Shown here piece by piece: positions 12,750 to 20,745 of a stretch of DNA of 20,791 nt. The DNA comes from a virus: the IMG/VR virus record IMGVR_UViG_3300032331_003215, positions 1-20,791 of that record; one strand, given 5' to 3'. Every line of letters starts with the position of its first letter. Position 1 is the first letter of the stretch. The notes under the pieces were generated by a model. The model ran no database searches. It was not told the DNA's origin and was given only the letters and a program-made list of their open reading frames with translations. Both the position numbers and the translations under genes were made by a program.

Positions 12750-14196
12750 AGAGGAAGGCGACGTCGTCGCGGACTTCATCGAGTCCTTCTGCCGCCTTTC
12801 ACGCGGCGATGAAGCCGGGCAATTGATCACCCTACGACCGTGGCAGCGCGAAATCCTTCGGAACCTTTTTGCCCATACGAAGGAAGGCAAGCGCAAGCAT
12901 CGCCGCGGGCTGCTGCTTATGCCACGGAAAAACGGGAAGAGTTTGCTGGCGGCGGGCATTGCGCTCTACTCGCTGTTCACGGAAGTCGGTGCCGAAGTTG
13001 CTATCGTGGCTGGGGACCGCGCCCAGGCTCGTATTATTTTCCGCGAGTGCGCACGCATGGTTGAACTTGACCCGATCCTTAGCAGGAAACTGCACACGCT
13101 CCGAGACGTCATTGAATACCCGGAGACAGGAAGCGTGCTGCGCGTTTTGTCCAGCGAAGCGAGCCGCGCCGAAGGCTACAACTTCAGCACCGTCCTCTTT
13201 GACGAAATCCATGTGCAGCCAGACGACCGCCTTTGGTCAACCGTGAACCTCGGTAGCGGCGCACGAAAAAACCCGATGGTGCTGGGCATTTCCACAGCGG
13301 GGACAAAGACAGACAACCGCGGGCAAGACTCGCTCTGCTATCGGCTTTGGCAATATGGGAGACGGCTGGAAGCCGGGGAACTAAAAGATGACGCGTTCTA
13401 CTTCCGATGGTTCACGGCACCAGACGAACTGGAGTGGAACTCAGAGGAAGCGGCACAAGCGGCGAACCCAGCATGGGGAGACTTCCTTGACCCGGATGAC
13501 TTCAGCGCTGCGGCAAAGAGTATTCCAAAACATGAGTACGAGACAAAACGACTTTGCCGCTGGGTTTACAGCGCGGACCCGTACCTTCCAGCGGGGACAT
13601 GGGACGCCTGCGCAGACTCGGAGATTGCGCTCAACGAAGAAGACCCTGTCGTCATCGGGTTTGACGGTTCCTACTCGAACGATTCAACAGCGCTGGTTGC
13701 GTGCAGGATTGCGGACCGGGCGATCTTTGTGCTTGGTCACTGGGAGCGCCCGATTGACGGAGACCTTGCCTGGCGCGTTCCGATCGAGGAAGTCGAAGCG
13801 CGCGTTGAGGAAGTCTGCGCAACGCATGCAGTCAAAGAGATTGTCTGCGACCCATTCCGCTGGCAGCGATCAATGGAAGTCTGGCAACAGCGCGGACTCC
13901 CGGTCGTTGAGTTCCCACAAACGCCAGGGCGAATGGTTCCAGCGACTGCTTCGCTGTACGATGCAGTTGTTAACGGACAACTGAAGCACACTGGAGACCC
14001 ACGCCTTGCGCGGCACGCAGCGAACGCAACGCCTTACTATTCGCGCGCAGGGGTCATGGTAAAAAAGGAAAGCAAAAACAGCCTCAAGCGCATAGACTTA
14101 CTTGTGGCTGCAATCATGGCTCACTCTCGTGCGGGTACACTCGGAACAGCACCAGAGCCGGCACCAAAGCCGCGAGTGGAATACCTCGAACTGTAA
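12685..14196 (+). CDS. Terminase large subunit
   Basis: A 503-residue packaging motor. The ATPase half has MPRKNGKS (Walker A, residues 79-86) and TVLFDE (Walker B, Asp173-Glu174). The nuclease half has acidic residues at strand ends: GFDGSYS (Asp327), IVCDPF (Asp389) and KRIDLLVAA (Asp471), as in RNase H-like terminase nucleases. It cuts concatemers and pumps DNA into the prohead. The ATG at 12685 has AGGGGGA at good spacing; a TTG one codon earlier is unlikely. The gene begins inside the small-subunit gene and precedes the portal gene. Confidence 0.95.
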   Translation: MVKRTRQPRNSTPLSAQHAEPKEEGDVVADFIESFCRLSRGDEAGQLITLRPWQREILRNLFAHTKEGKRKHRRGLLLMPRKNGKSLLAAGIALYSLFTEVGAEVAIVAGDRAQARIIFRECARMVELDPILSRKLHTLRDVIEYPETGSVLRVLSSEASRAEGYNFSTVLFDEIHVQPDDRLWSTVNLGSGARKNPMVLGISTAGTKTDNRGQDSLCYRLWQYGRRLEAGELKDDAFYFRWFTAPDELEWNSEEAAQAANPAWGDFLDPDDFSAAAKSIPKHEYETKRLCRWVYSADPYLPAGTWDACADSEIALNEEDPVVIGFDGSYSNDSTALVACRIADRAIFVLGHWERPIDGDLAWRVPIEEVEARVEEVCATHAVKEIVCDPFRWQRSMEVWQQRGLPVVEFPQTPGRMVPATASLYDAVVNGQLKHTGDPRLARHAANATPYYSRAGVMVKKESKNSLKRIDLLVAAIMAHSRAGTLGTAPEPAPKPRVEYLEL

Positions 14197-14205
14197 GGGA
14201 GACGA

Positions 14206-15411
14206 ATGGGAATCCTTGATCGCATTCTCGGGCGCGAACAGACAGAGCAGCGCGCCATCGGCGGCGGCTGGGGTAACGACTGGTGGCGCGATGGCACCAA
14301 CAAGTACGCAGGCGTTGCGATCAACCAGGACAACGCGCTCGACATTACAGCGGTCTACGCGGCAGTAAAACTATACGCAGACACAGTTGCGTCGCTTCCG
14401 TGGGGCGCATATATCCGATCAAGCGGAAGCCGCAACCCAGTGCAGCGACCACGATGGATGGATCAACCGATCCCGGCGAATCCTAACTTCACAGGCTTTG
14501 ACTTCCGACATCGCATCGTGACCAGTTTGCTATTAGATGGCAATACCTTCATTCTGACTATGCGCGATAACGCGGGAGCAGTCGTGGAGTGCAGGGTGCT
14601 TGACCCGCGCAAAGTTGAAATCCGCGTGCTGCCAGACGGCACGCCCGAGTACCACATCAAGAGTGATCAGGGGACAGGGGTCTTCGGAACAGACGACATT
14701 GTTCACATTACGCTGCAGGGCGGGATCACGGAAAACTTGCGCGGGCTTTCGCCCATTGAGCGCCACCGCGTCACGCTTGGACTGGCAGCCGCAACGCAAC
14801 TCTACGGCGCCAAGTTCTACGAGCAGGGTGCAGCCCCCAGTGGCATCATCAAAGTTGCTGGCGAACTCAACGCAGACCAGGCGGAGAATCTCCGCGCTGC
14901 GTTCGGACGCAAGCACGAAGGCGTGGACAAGATGCACAGAGTCGCAGTCCTTACCGGCGGCGCAGACTTCACTTCGCTCAGCGCAAAGATCACAGACCTC
15001 GCGCTGATTGAAACCATGCAATGGGGGACAGAGAGCATCGCGCGAATCTACGGCGTCCCGCTGCACCTTCTGCAGTACCCGGGCGGCAACACGTCATATT
15101 CTAGCGTCGAAGTGATCAGCATTGAATGGTTGCGCCTCGGACTAGGACCACTCATCGCGCGCATTGAAGCCGCGCTCCAGCGCTTGGTCGTGGGGAATAC
15201 AACCTTCATCAAGTTCAACCTCGATGGTTTACTCCGCCCTACAACCAAAGAGCGCTACGACGCATATCAAGTAGCATTGAATAATGGCTGGCTTTCCGTA
15301 AATGAGATCAGACAACTTGAAGACCGCGCGCCGATTGGCGCAGGCGGAGACGAATTCCGACAGCCGCTCAACATCGGCGTGATCGGGGATAGCACAGGGA
15401 GTCAAGGCTGA
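14206..15411 (+). CDS. HK97-type portal protein
   Basis: A 401-residue portal protein, about the usual size for HK97-type portals. Recognisable parts are an early ALDITAVYAAVKLYADTVASLP helix, the FDFRHRIVTSLLLDGNTFIL region, a conserved stem/crown segment (GLSPIERHRVTLGLAAATQLYGAKFYEQGA), AFGRKHEGVDKMHRVAVL and a late IARIYGVPLHLL with SVEVISIEWLRLGLGPL. It would form the dodecameric ring through which DNA enters the head. AGGGAGACGA precedes the ATG, ten bases after the terminase stop. Its stop shares the first base of the next ATG. Confidence 0.93.
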   Translation: MGILDRILGREQTEQRAIGGGWGNDWWRDGTNKYAGVAINQDNALDITAVYAAVKLYADTVASLPWGAYIRSSGSRNPVQRPRWMDQPIPANPNFTGFDFRHRIVTSLLLDGNTFILTMRDNAGAVVECRVLDPRKVEIRVLPDGTPEYHIKSDQGTGVFGTDDIVHITLQGGITENLRGLSPIERHRVTLGLAAATQLYGAKFYEQGAAPSGIIKVAGELNADQAENLRAAFGRKHEGVDKMHRVAVLTGGADFTSLSAKITDLALIETMQWGTESIARIYGVPLHLLQYPGGNTSYSSVEVISIEWLRLGLGPLIARIEAALQRLVVGNTTFIKFNLDGLLRPTTKERYDAYQVALNNGWLSVNEIRQLEDRAPIGAGGDEFRQPLNIGVIGDSTGSQG

Positions 15412-16628
15412 TGTACGAAATCATTGACATTGATGGCACGCTGACGACGAGCGGAGACACGCCGCGCGCGGAACTCGTTCAGTACGTCAAGGAAGACACC
15501 GCCCAGGAAGGCGTCAAGTTCATCATCGTCTCCGCGCGCCCGGTTGCGCGCCTTGAAGAGACAAAGGCGTGGCTTGCTGAAAATGACATTCCATATGACC
15601 AAATCCATCTAAACGACTTTGATGGAGCCGGGAAGGGACCGAACGTCGGACTTGCCTTCAAGGAAGCCAAGTTCAAGGCGCTGATTGAGCAGTACGGAAT
15701 TGCCAGCGGGTCCAACCCTGACGGTATTGACTACGTCATCGACAACGACCCGGAAGTCATCGCCATCGCAAAGAGCCTCGGGCTTGACGCCCACACACCG
15801 CAACAGCACCTACAAGACGAGGGGCATCCAGAGATTGGCGGAACCGAAGCGGAAGGAAGCGACAAACTAGACGCGAATGGCGCAACGCCACCAATTCGCA
15901 GCGCTGGAAAGGAACTTGAGACCCGCGCAACGGCAATCGGTGACTTCACCGTCACCGAGACGTCGGACGGTCAGCGCACCTTCACTGGGTACGCTGCGCT
16001 CTTTGATTCCCCGAGCGCTGGGCTTCCGTTCCGCGAAGTCATCAAGGCGGGCGCCTTCAAGCGCAGCCTGACGCGCGCCACGGCGGGACAGAAAATCGTC
16101 TCGTTCCTCTTCGGGCATGATGAGACCCGAGCGCTTGCGACAACCGCCAGCGGGCGCCTGCGTTTGACGGAAGACGCAAAGGGGCTGCGCGTTGAAGCGA
16201 AACTTGACCCGACAGACCCGGACGCCGCGAAGGTGATCTCCATGCTCACGCACGAGAGCGCCGCCGCCGGCATGTCATTCGGGTTCACGGTGCCAAAGGG
16301 CGGCGATGCCTGGAGCGGCGAAGAGCGCACGCTCAGCGAAGTCAACCTCATCGAAGCATCCATCCTCAGCCCCGGACAGCGCGCAGCCTACCCTGCGACG
16401 ACCGGGCTCGCGGCGGTCCGAAAGATTGCCGCACCGCGCATCGGCGTTGACGCCGATCGCCTTATTTCTACGCTCGAATCCGTCAAGGCGGGAAAGGAAC
16501 TCTCCGACGACGAAGTGGAAGTCCTCGACACCGTTCGCACCCGGCTCGCGCCGAAGCGAATGGCGACAGACCCTACGATCGCCGCTGCGAAACTCCTGCT
16601 CGCAAAGATGGAAGACGAGACGGTCTAG
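15411..16628 (+). CDS. HAD-phosphatase domain fused to HK97-type prohead protease
   Basis: A 405-residue protein with two parts. Residues 1-130 have the HAD-superfamily pattern: IIDIDGTL (Asp6, Asp8), IIVSAR (Ser41), a lysine-rich helix around residues 84-90, and YVIDNDPE (Asp111, Asp113). This resembles the phosphatase side of polynucleotide kinase-phosphatases. A polar linker (about 135-170) leads to a U35-type prohead protease: TFTGYAALFD, then FGHDETRALA (His236), AAAGMSFGF (Ser289) and VNLIEASILS (Glu315), which fit the catalytic triad. The protease should cut capsid scaffold and delta domains. The linker is a likely place for self-cleavage. Position between portal and capsid is exactly as expected. 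The phosphatase role in a head protein is unknown. Confidence 0.88.
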   Translation: MYEIIDIDGTLTTSGDTPRAELVQYVKEDTAQEGVKFIIVSARPVARLEETKAWLAENDIPYDQIHLNDFDGAGKGPNVGLAFKEAKFKALIEQYGIASGSNPDGIDYVIDNDPEVIAIAKSLGLDAHTPQQHLQDEGHPEIGGTEAEGSDKLDANGATPPIRSAGKELETRATAIGDFTVTETSDGQRTFTGYAALFDSPSAGLPFREVIKAGAFKRSLTRATAGQKIVSFLFGHDETRALATTASGRLRLTEDAKGLRVEAKLDPTDPDAAKVISMLTHESAAAGMSFGFTVPKGGDAWSGEERTLSEVNLIEASILSPGQRAAYPATTGLAAVRKIAAPRIGVDADRLISTLESVKAGKELSDDEVEVLDTVRTRLAPKRMATDPTIAAAKLLLAKMEDETV

Positions 16629-16693
16629 GGTCACGAAGCATCGCCCCGCCGCGCATTGAACGCGAGCCCGCGAGAGCGCTCCCGCCCGGGACA

Positions 16694-16733
16694 GGAAAAA
16701 AAATAAAAACCAATAGCGAAAGGAAACAAAATC
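16694..16733 (+). promoter_or_regulatory. A-rich leader and ribosome site of the capsid gene
   Basis: The 40 bases before the capsid ATG are almost all A and G with few pyrimidines (long A-runs, then GCGAAAGGAAACAAAATC). AAAGGA at good spacing is the ribosome site. Unstructured A-rich leaders favour efficient initiation, which fits the most abundant virion protein. The patch stands out sharply in this GC-rich genome. The roughly 65 bases before it (16629-16693) hold no gene I can see. Confidence 0.55.
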
Positions 16734-17885
16734 ATGGCAGACCTTAAGCATCTGGCTGAGAAGCGCGCACGCCTTCTCACCGAGGCGAGTGACCTCGTCA
16801 GCGCAACCGCCGAGAAGGGCGACGCTCTTACCGGCGAGTCGCAGGCTCGCTTTGAGTCCCTCACCAATGAGGCGGCTTCAATTGCCGCCGCGATCCGCTC
16901 CGAGCGTGACGCAGCCGAGGCTCGCTCCGCTGCTGACGCAGTGCGCGCTGAGTACGCCGCTGCCGTTGCTCCGTCGACCTCGGTCGATTCGGACGACGCC
17001 GCTGAACTTCGCCGCCTCGCACGCGATGGTGGTGAGCGCAACTTTGAGTACCGCGATGTCACGAAGGCAACCGGTCTCGGAAACCCGGTGTCGGTCGCTG
17101 GGCTTGTCAACGTCATTGCCGGTCAGGTGAACCCTTTCCTCAATCCAGACGTTGTCGAAATCATTCGCGCCTCGACGGGCAATAACGTGCTTCTGCCTCG
17201 CGTGACTGCGCTTGGCACCGCCGGCTCGGTCTCCGAAGCCGGACAGATCAACGAATCGGACGGCACGCTGTCCAATCTTTCGTTGACGCCTGTGAAGTAC
17301 GCAACGCTGCTCCAGATTTCCAGCGAACTCATCAATGACGCTGCATTCGACATCTCCAACTTCGTGGCGGAGAAGGCGGGGCAGGAAGTCGGCATCGCGC
17401 ATGGCGCCTTCGCAGGCACCGCGGTTGCGGCGCAGGCTGGCACTGGCGTCACCGGCGCAACGACGGTCTACGCACCGACGTATGCAAATCTCGTTGACTT
17501 GATCTATTCGGTCAAGCAGCAGTATCGCCGCGCACCGAAGCGCGGGTTCCTTGCGAATGACGCGACAATTGGCGGCATCATCAAGTTGCTTGACGATCAG
17601 AAGCGTCCGATCTTTATCCCGGGCGACCTTTCTAAGCCGGACACCGTTCTCGGTTTCCCGGCTTACTCGGCGCCACTTGCGGACACCGCTGCAAACGCGC
17701 TCAGCGTTCTCTTCGGTGATCTTTCCGCGATCAAGACCGTCCTGGTTGGCGGCGTGGACATCGCTTCTAGCGTTGACTTCGCCTTCAACTACGGGCTCGT
17801 CACGTACCGCATCCAGGTGCGCGGCGCGACCGGTCTCATCGAGCAGACCGCGGTCAAGGCGTTCAAGGGCGGCGCGGCTTCCTAA
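16734..17885 (+). CDS. Major capsid protein, HK97 gp5-like
   Basis: A 383-residue capsid protein. Residues 1-80 are a charged coiled-coil (KRARLLTEASDLVSATAEKGDALTG and after), the typical delta/scaffold domain removed by the prohead protease. The rest matches the HK97 fold: a GLVNVIAGQVNPFLNP segment, a LLPRVTALGTAGSVSE strand set, SNLSLTPVKYATLLQISSELI, FLANDATIGGIIKLLDDQ, and GFPAYSAPL near the C-terminus with IQVRGATGLIEQTAVKAF at the end. The gene uses a visibly different codon mix (more CGT, GCT and GTC-type codons) than its neighbours, as expected for high expression. It follows the prohead protease, which should cut it. Confidence 0.93.
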   Translation: MADLKHLAEKRARLLTEASDLVSATAEKGDALTGESQARFESLTNEAASIAAAIRSERDAAEARSAADAVRAEYAAAVAPSTSVDSDDAAELRRLARDGGERNFEYRDVTKATGLGNPVSVAGLVNVIAGQVNPFLNPDVVEIIRASTGNNVLLPRVTALGTAGSVSEAGQINESDGTLSNLSLTPVKYATLLQISSELINDAAFDISNFVAEKAGQEVGIAHGAFAGTAVAAQAGTGVTGATTVYAPTYANLVDLIYSVKQQYRRAPKRGFLANDATIGGIIKLLDDQKRPIFIPGDLSKPDTVLGFPAYSAPLADTAANALSVLFGDLSAIKTVLVGGVDIASSVDFAFNYGLVTYRIQVRGATGLIEQTAVKAFKGGAAS

Positions 17886-17910
17886 TCGGAGCCTGAACCG
17901 TTAGGCGGAA

Positions 17911-17934
17911 GGGGCGGGGCGAAAGCCCCGCCCC
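17911..17934 (+). terminator. Perfect GAAA-loop hairpin after the capsid gene
   Basis: GGGGCGGGGC and GCCCCGCCCC form a perfect ten-base stem closed by a GAAA tetraloop, 26 bases after the capsid stop. A GNRA loop on a GC-only stem is very stable. There is no T-run. In phages such hairpins often give partial termination or protect the capsid mRNA 3' end, which lowers expression of downstream genes relative to capsid. Confidence 0.7.
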
Positions 17935-17956
17935 GGAAGCCCACAGGGGGGCAAGC

Positions 17957-18118
17957 ATGAAATGGACTGAACGGCTGCAGGCGATCACGGCAGCCCTGGC
18001 TAGAATCAACGCACAGGGGGCTAGGAGCCCCGTAGAGCGGACTATTATCAAAAGGCGGGTGCAGACAGCCACCCTGCCTAGAGCGACCGCCACGGGGCGG
18101 GAAAGGGAGACCCGGTAA
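17957..18118 (+). CDS. Small basic protein after the capsid gene (53 aa)
   Basis: A short frame from ATG 17957 to TAA 18116-18118 encodes 53 residues, with a helix (KWTERLQAITAALARINAQ) followed by a strongly basic stretch (ERTIIKRRVQTATLPRA). ACAGGGGGGCAAGC is a strong ribosome site at the right distance, and the stop shares a base with the ATG of the next gene. Both facts argue for a real gene. It may be a head-associated or DNA-contacting protein, which is a guess from position and charge. Confidence 0.6.
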   Translation: MKWTERLQAITAALARINAQGARSPVERTIIKRRVQTATLPRATATGRERETR

Positions 18119-18378
18119 TGGCACTGACGACGGGACAAGTGAACATCGTCGCAACGGCGACACCGATCGCCCAGTCCGATTCAGACGGCTGCGCCATCCA
18201 CATCCACATCCCCGGCAACACGGGGCTATACCTCGGAGCATCAAACGTGACCACAGCGAATGGGTTGTTCCTTGATAAGGGCGCAGGAGTGCGAACGTTT
18301 CAATTGAACGCGGGGGACGCGCTCTACGGCATCGCAACTTCCGGAACCGTGGCGATTACCTATCTGAGGATTGACTGA
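18118..18378 (+). CDS. Small head-region protein (86 aa), possible capsid decoration
   Basis: An 86-residue protein that is almost all predicted strand: MALTTGQVNIVATATPIA, CAIHIHIPGNTGLYLGASNVT, and TFQLNAGDALYGIATSGTVAITYL. This pattern, its size and its place between capsid and connector resemble small beta-rich head proteins found in many long-tailed phages, some of which decorate capsids. Start and stop share bases with both neighbours. The role is inferred; a minor virion protein is a safe reading. Confidence 0.65.
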   Translation: MALTTGQVNIVATATPIAQSDSDGCAIHIHIPGNTGLYLGASNVTTANGLFLDKGAGVRTFQLNAGDALYGIATSGTVAITYLRID

Positions 18379-18974
18379 TGTCCTACGCCACGCTTGCGGA
18401 ATTCAAGAGCAGCATCGGGATCACCGACTCGACGGACGACACGCCGCTCCAATCGGTGCTTGACGCAACCGACCTGCTTATCAACAACTACTGCGACACC
18501 AAAGTAGGGTTCGGTCAAACCGCATCGCAGACGCGCTACTACACGACAAACTCAATCCTTTATTGCCTCACCGATCCGATTGTCAGCGTCTCGGAACTGA
18601 AGACAGACAACAGTGGCATGGGGACATGGGACGTCACATGGAACGAAAGCGACTACATCCTCGCGCCAAAAAACGCGGCGCTTGACTCGCGTCCCTACAC
18701 GGAGATTGATACAAACGTCGCGCAAGTGAAAATCTTCCCCACGCGATACATTGGCGTTAAAGTCACTGGCGTCTTCGGTTATCCGTCCGTACCGGCTGCA
18801 GTCAAGCAAGCGGCGTTGATCCAGGCGGGTGCGGTTTGGTCGTCCAGGACAGCCCCGTTCGGCATCATCGGTTCACAAGATCTCGGCGGCGTACTTCGGC
18901 TGAGCAGAGCGCTGCACCCGGAAGCCCAAGTGCTGCTGGAGCCGTACCGCAATCGGCTGGGCATCGCAGGGTGA
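18378..18974 (+). CDS. Head-tail connector protein (gp6-like adaptor)
   Basis: A 198-residue protein opening MSYATLAEFKSSIGITDSTDDTPLQSVLDATDLLINNYC, the typical start of HK97 gp6-like adaptors that bind under the portal. After it come strands with tyrosines (TRYYTTNSILYCLTDPIVSVSELKTD) and a helical end (AVKQAALIQAGAVWSSRTAPFG). It should form the ring joining the portal to the tail. It begins inside the previous stop (TGATG). Confidence 0.85.
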   Translation: MSYATLAEFKSSIGITDSTDDTPLQSVLDATDLLINNYCDTKVGFGQTASQTRYYTTNSILYCLTDPIVSVSELKTDNSGMGTWDVTWNESDYILAPKNAALDSRPYTEIDTNVAQVKIFPTRYIGVKVTGVFGYPSVPAAVKQAALIQAGAVWSSRTAPFGIIGSQDLGGVLRLSRALHPEAQVLLEPYRNRLGIAG

Positions 18975-19408
18975 ACGATCAGACGGTCCTCTCTGCGCTT
19001 GCCGCACACCTGGTCGCGGCAACGCCGCCAACCGGGTACGCGCTGCGAGCAGTCCACACGTTCCCGCCCGATAACCTTGCGGTCGTACCAGCGGCGGTGA
19101 TCCTTGCGGGAGACGACAAGATTGAATACGGAGCAGCGGTCCGAACGATCACGCTCAACGTTTCTGCAGCGATTTACATCTTGCCGCAGGCAGACCTTGC
19201 CAGAAAGTACACCGACCTCAGTGCCTGGCGCACCTGGCTTCGGGACGTTCTGATTGACGGCGTCACGCTTGAAAACACAGCGCAAGTCGCGCAGGCTTCT
19301 GTGACGTCAACGACGTTTGGCACAGACGTGTGGGCAGACCAGGACTACCTTACGGTTACCGCTACAATCGAAGTAAGCGCTGTCGAAGCGATCAACGCGT
19401 CAGCATAA
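18971..19408 (+). CDS. Neck or tail-terminator-type protein (GTG start)
   Basis: A 145-residue protein. A GTG at 18971 gives a GTGA overlap with the connector stop, so I prefer it to earlier in-frame starts, which fall in connector coding sequence. It has an N-terminal helix (DQTVLSALAAHLVAATPP), a strand region (RAVHTFPPDNLAVVPAAVILAGD, TITLNVSAAIYIL), a helix with WRTWLRDVLIDG and closing strands (YLTVTATIEVSAVEAI). The order alpha, beta, alpha, beta and its place between connector and tail tube fit a tail-terminator or head-closure protein. Confidence 0.7.
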   Translation: MNDQTVLSALAAHLVAATPPTGYALRAVHTFPPDNLAVVPAAVILAGDDKIEYGAAVRTITLNVSAAIYILPQADLARKYTDLSAWRTWLRDVLIDGVTLENTAQVAQASVTSTTFGTDVWADQDYLTVTATIEVSAVEAINASA

Positions 19409-19426
19409 AAAAGCAAGGAGACACAA

Positions 19427-20434
19427 ATGCCTGCAGCAAGCGCCGGTAATATTCTCTTCAGCAAATTAGTAGCGTTCAAGGAAGCGACCGCTGGAACGAT
19501 CCCTACGCTTACCAGCGGTGGGCGCAAGTTGCTCGTGACGCCAACAGGCGCCATCACCACTGGTACGACGATTGAACTTGGCGCCGATCGCAGCGTTGCG
19601 CTTCGCAACCCGCTGATCTCCACCACTGGAGTGATCGTCTCGCAGGAGCCTACTGTTTCTGCAACCGTTCCAGCAATCTCCGTGGGCGAACTTCCGCTCT
19701 GGCTGTCGATGACAAAGACCGTATCCGCAACCGGAACAGCGGCGCCATACCTCTGGGATTACGACTATTCAATGACGACGGCGAACAGCCCAACGTCGTA
19801 CACGCTCGTCGCAACAGACGGTCAGCAACAGTATGCGCTCAACTACACGCTCGCAGAGAGCATCACGCTCGCCGCTGATCGCAGCGGGCTGACCAGCCTG
19901 AGCGCTAACCTCTTCAGTCAGTCGATCGCAAAGAATTCTGCGTCGCTCGCTGACGGAGTTCCGGCTTCGCCTTTCATGGCGGGACGCCTGTGGACTGCGT
20001 ACCAGAGCGGGACGGTTTTTCCCGGTACGGCTTCAGGCACCGCGTATAACTATCTTCTCGACTTTAGCCTTGACTGGAACTCCGGCATCACGAAGCAGGC
20101 GTACCTTGCAGGCACTGCAGTCTTCAGCACGCATGCCGAGAGCGGACCGTTCACTGGGACGCTTTCGCTGACGGTATCGTCAACGGCTTCAGCGGTGACA
20201 ACTTGGTACGACGCGCTGCAGGCTGCAACGCCGGTTGGCGTTCGGCTTACTTGGTCAAACGGAACGCACAGCGTCAACGTCCTAACGATGATTGTGCCAA
20301 CCGATGTGCAAGTTCTCGCAGGCGCAGAAGACGGACTGACCACCTACGCAGTCACCGGTTCGCTGGTCTACGATCCAACCAGCGCGAAGAGCCTGCGCAT
20401 TATTGTTGGGAGCGACCTCGCAACGCTTCCATAA
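19427..20434 (+). CDS. Major tail tube protein
   Basis: A 335-residue protein rich in Thr, Ser, Ala and Gly with long beta segments, such as GRKLLVTPTGAITTGTTIELGADRSVALRNPL, TVSATVPAISVGELPLWLSM and TGTLSLTVSSTASAVTTWYDAL. The PYLWDYDY segment and a final GLTTYAVTGSLVYDPT strand look like a tail tube fold. Location right after the neck genes and before the tail chaperone gives strong support. It should polymerise into rings along the tail. AAGGAG at good spacing precedes the ATG. Confidence 0.85.
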   Translation: MPAASAGNILFSKLVAFKEATAGTIPTLTSGGRKLLVTPTGAITTGTTIELGADRSVALRNPLISTTGVIVSQEPTVSATVPAISVGELPLWLSMTKTVSATGTAAPYLWDYDYSMTTANSPTSYTLVATDGQQQYALNYTLAESITLAADRSGLTSLSANLFSQSIAKNSASLADGVPASPFMAGRLWTAYQSGTVFPGTASGTAYNYLLDFSLDWNSGITKQAYLAGTAVFSTHAESGPFTGTLSLTVSSTASAVTTWYDALQAATPVGVRLTWSNGTHSVNVLTMIVPTDVQVLAGAEDGLTTYAVTGSLVYDPTSAKSLRIIVGSDLATLP

Positions 20435-20454
20435 GTTAAAGACAGGGGGGGAAC

Positions 20455-20745
20455 ATGACACAGGCAAAACCTACCGCGCGAACAGTTGAAGTAGAACTTG
20501 CAACACCATACGACGGGTGGAAGGCGACGATGAAGGCAGACGGGATCACCGCGCGCATTTTCATCAAACTCCAAAGCAACGACGTCAGCGAACAAATGAC
20601 CGCGATGGCTTCGCTTGTCGTTGCGCATAACTTCCTTGACTCAGTTGGTGAGCCGGTAGAGTCGGTGCTCGATGCGCCGATCGACGCACTCACGGCAGCG
20701 ATCGCCAAGTGGAGCGATGCGGTAGCAGCACTCCCCCCTCGGTAA
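20455..20745 (+). CDS. Tail assembly chaperone, first frame
   Basis: A 96-residue protein, the short first product of a two-frame tail chaperone gene. It has an N-terminal strand region (RTVEVELATPYDGWKATMKADGITARIF) and helices (DVSEQMTAMASLVVAHNFLDSVGEPVESVLDAPIDALTAAIAKWSDAV), typical of such chaperones. In lambda-type phages the ribosome shifts -1 near the end to make a longer fusion. C CCC CCT lies just before the TAA and the -1 frame stays open to the window end. AGGGGGGGAAC is the ribosome site. Confidence 0.8.
   Translation: MTQAKPTARTVEVELATPYDGWKATMKADGITARIFIKLQSNDVSEQMTAMASLVVAHNFLDSVGEPVESVLDAPIDALTAAIAKWSDAVAALPPR
20733..20739 (+). other. Candidate -1 frameshift slippery heptamer
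   Basis: C CCC CCT sits in the frame of the tail chaperone as the X XXY YYZ pattern, six bases before the codon preceding TAA 20743-20745. A -1 slip would re-read T20739 as the start of TCG GTA AGG and continue with SVRLDAQRLAAGRAIAP to the window edge without a stop. Only 53 bases follow, so the fusion partner cannot be judged. Confidence 0.55.
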
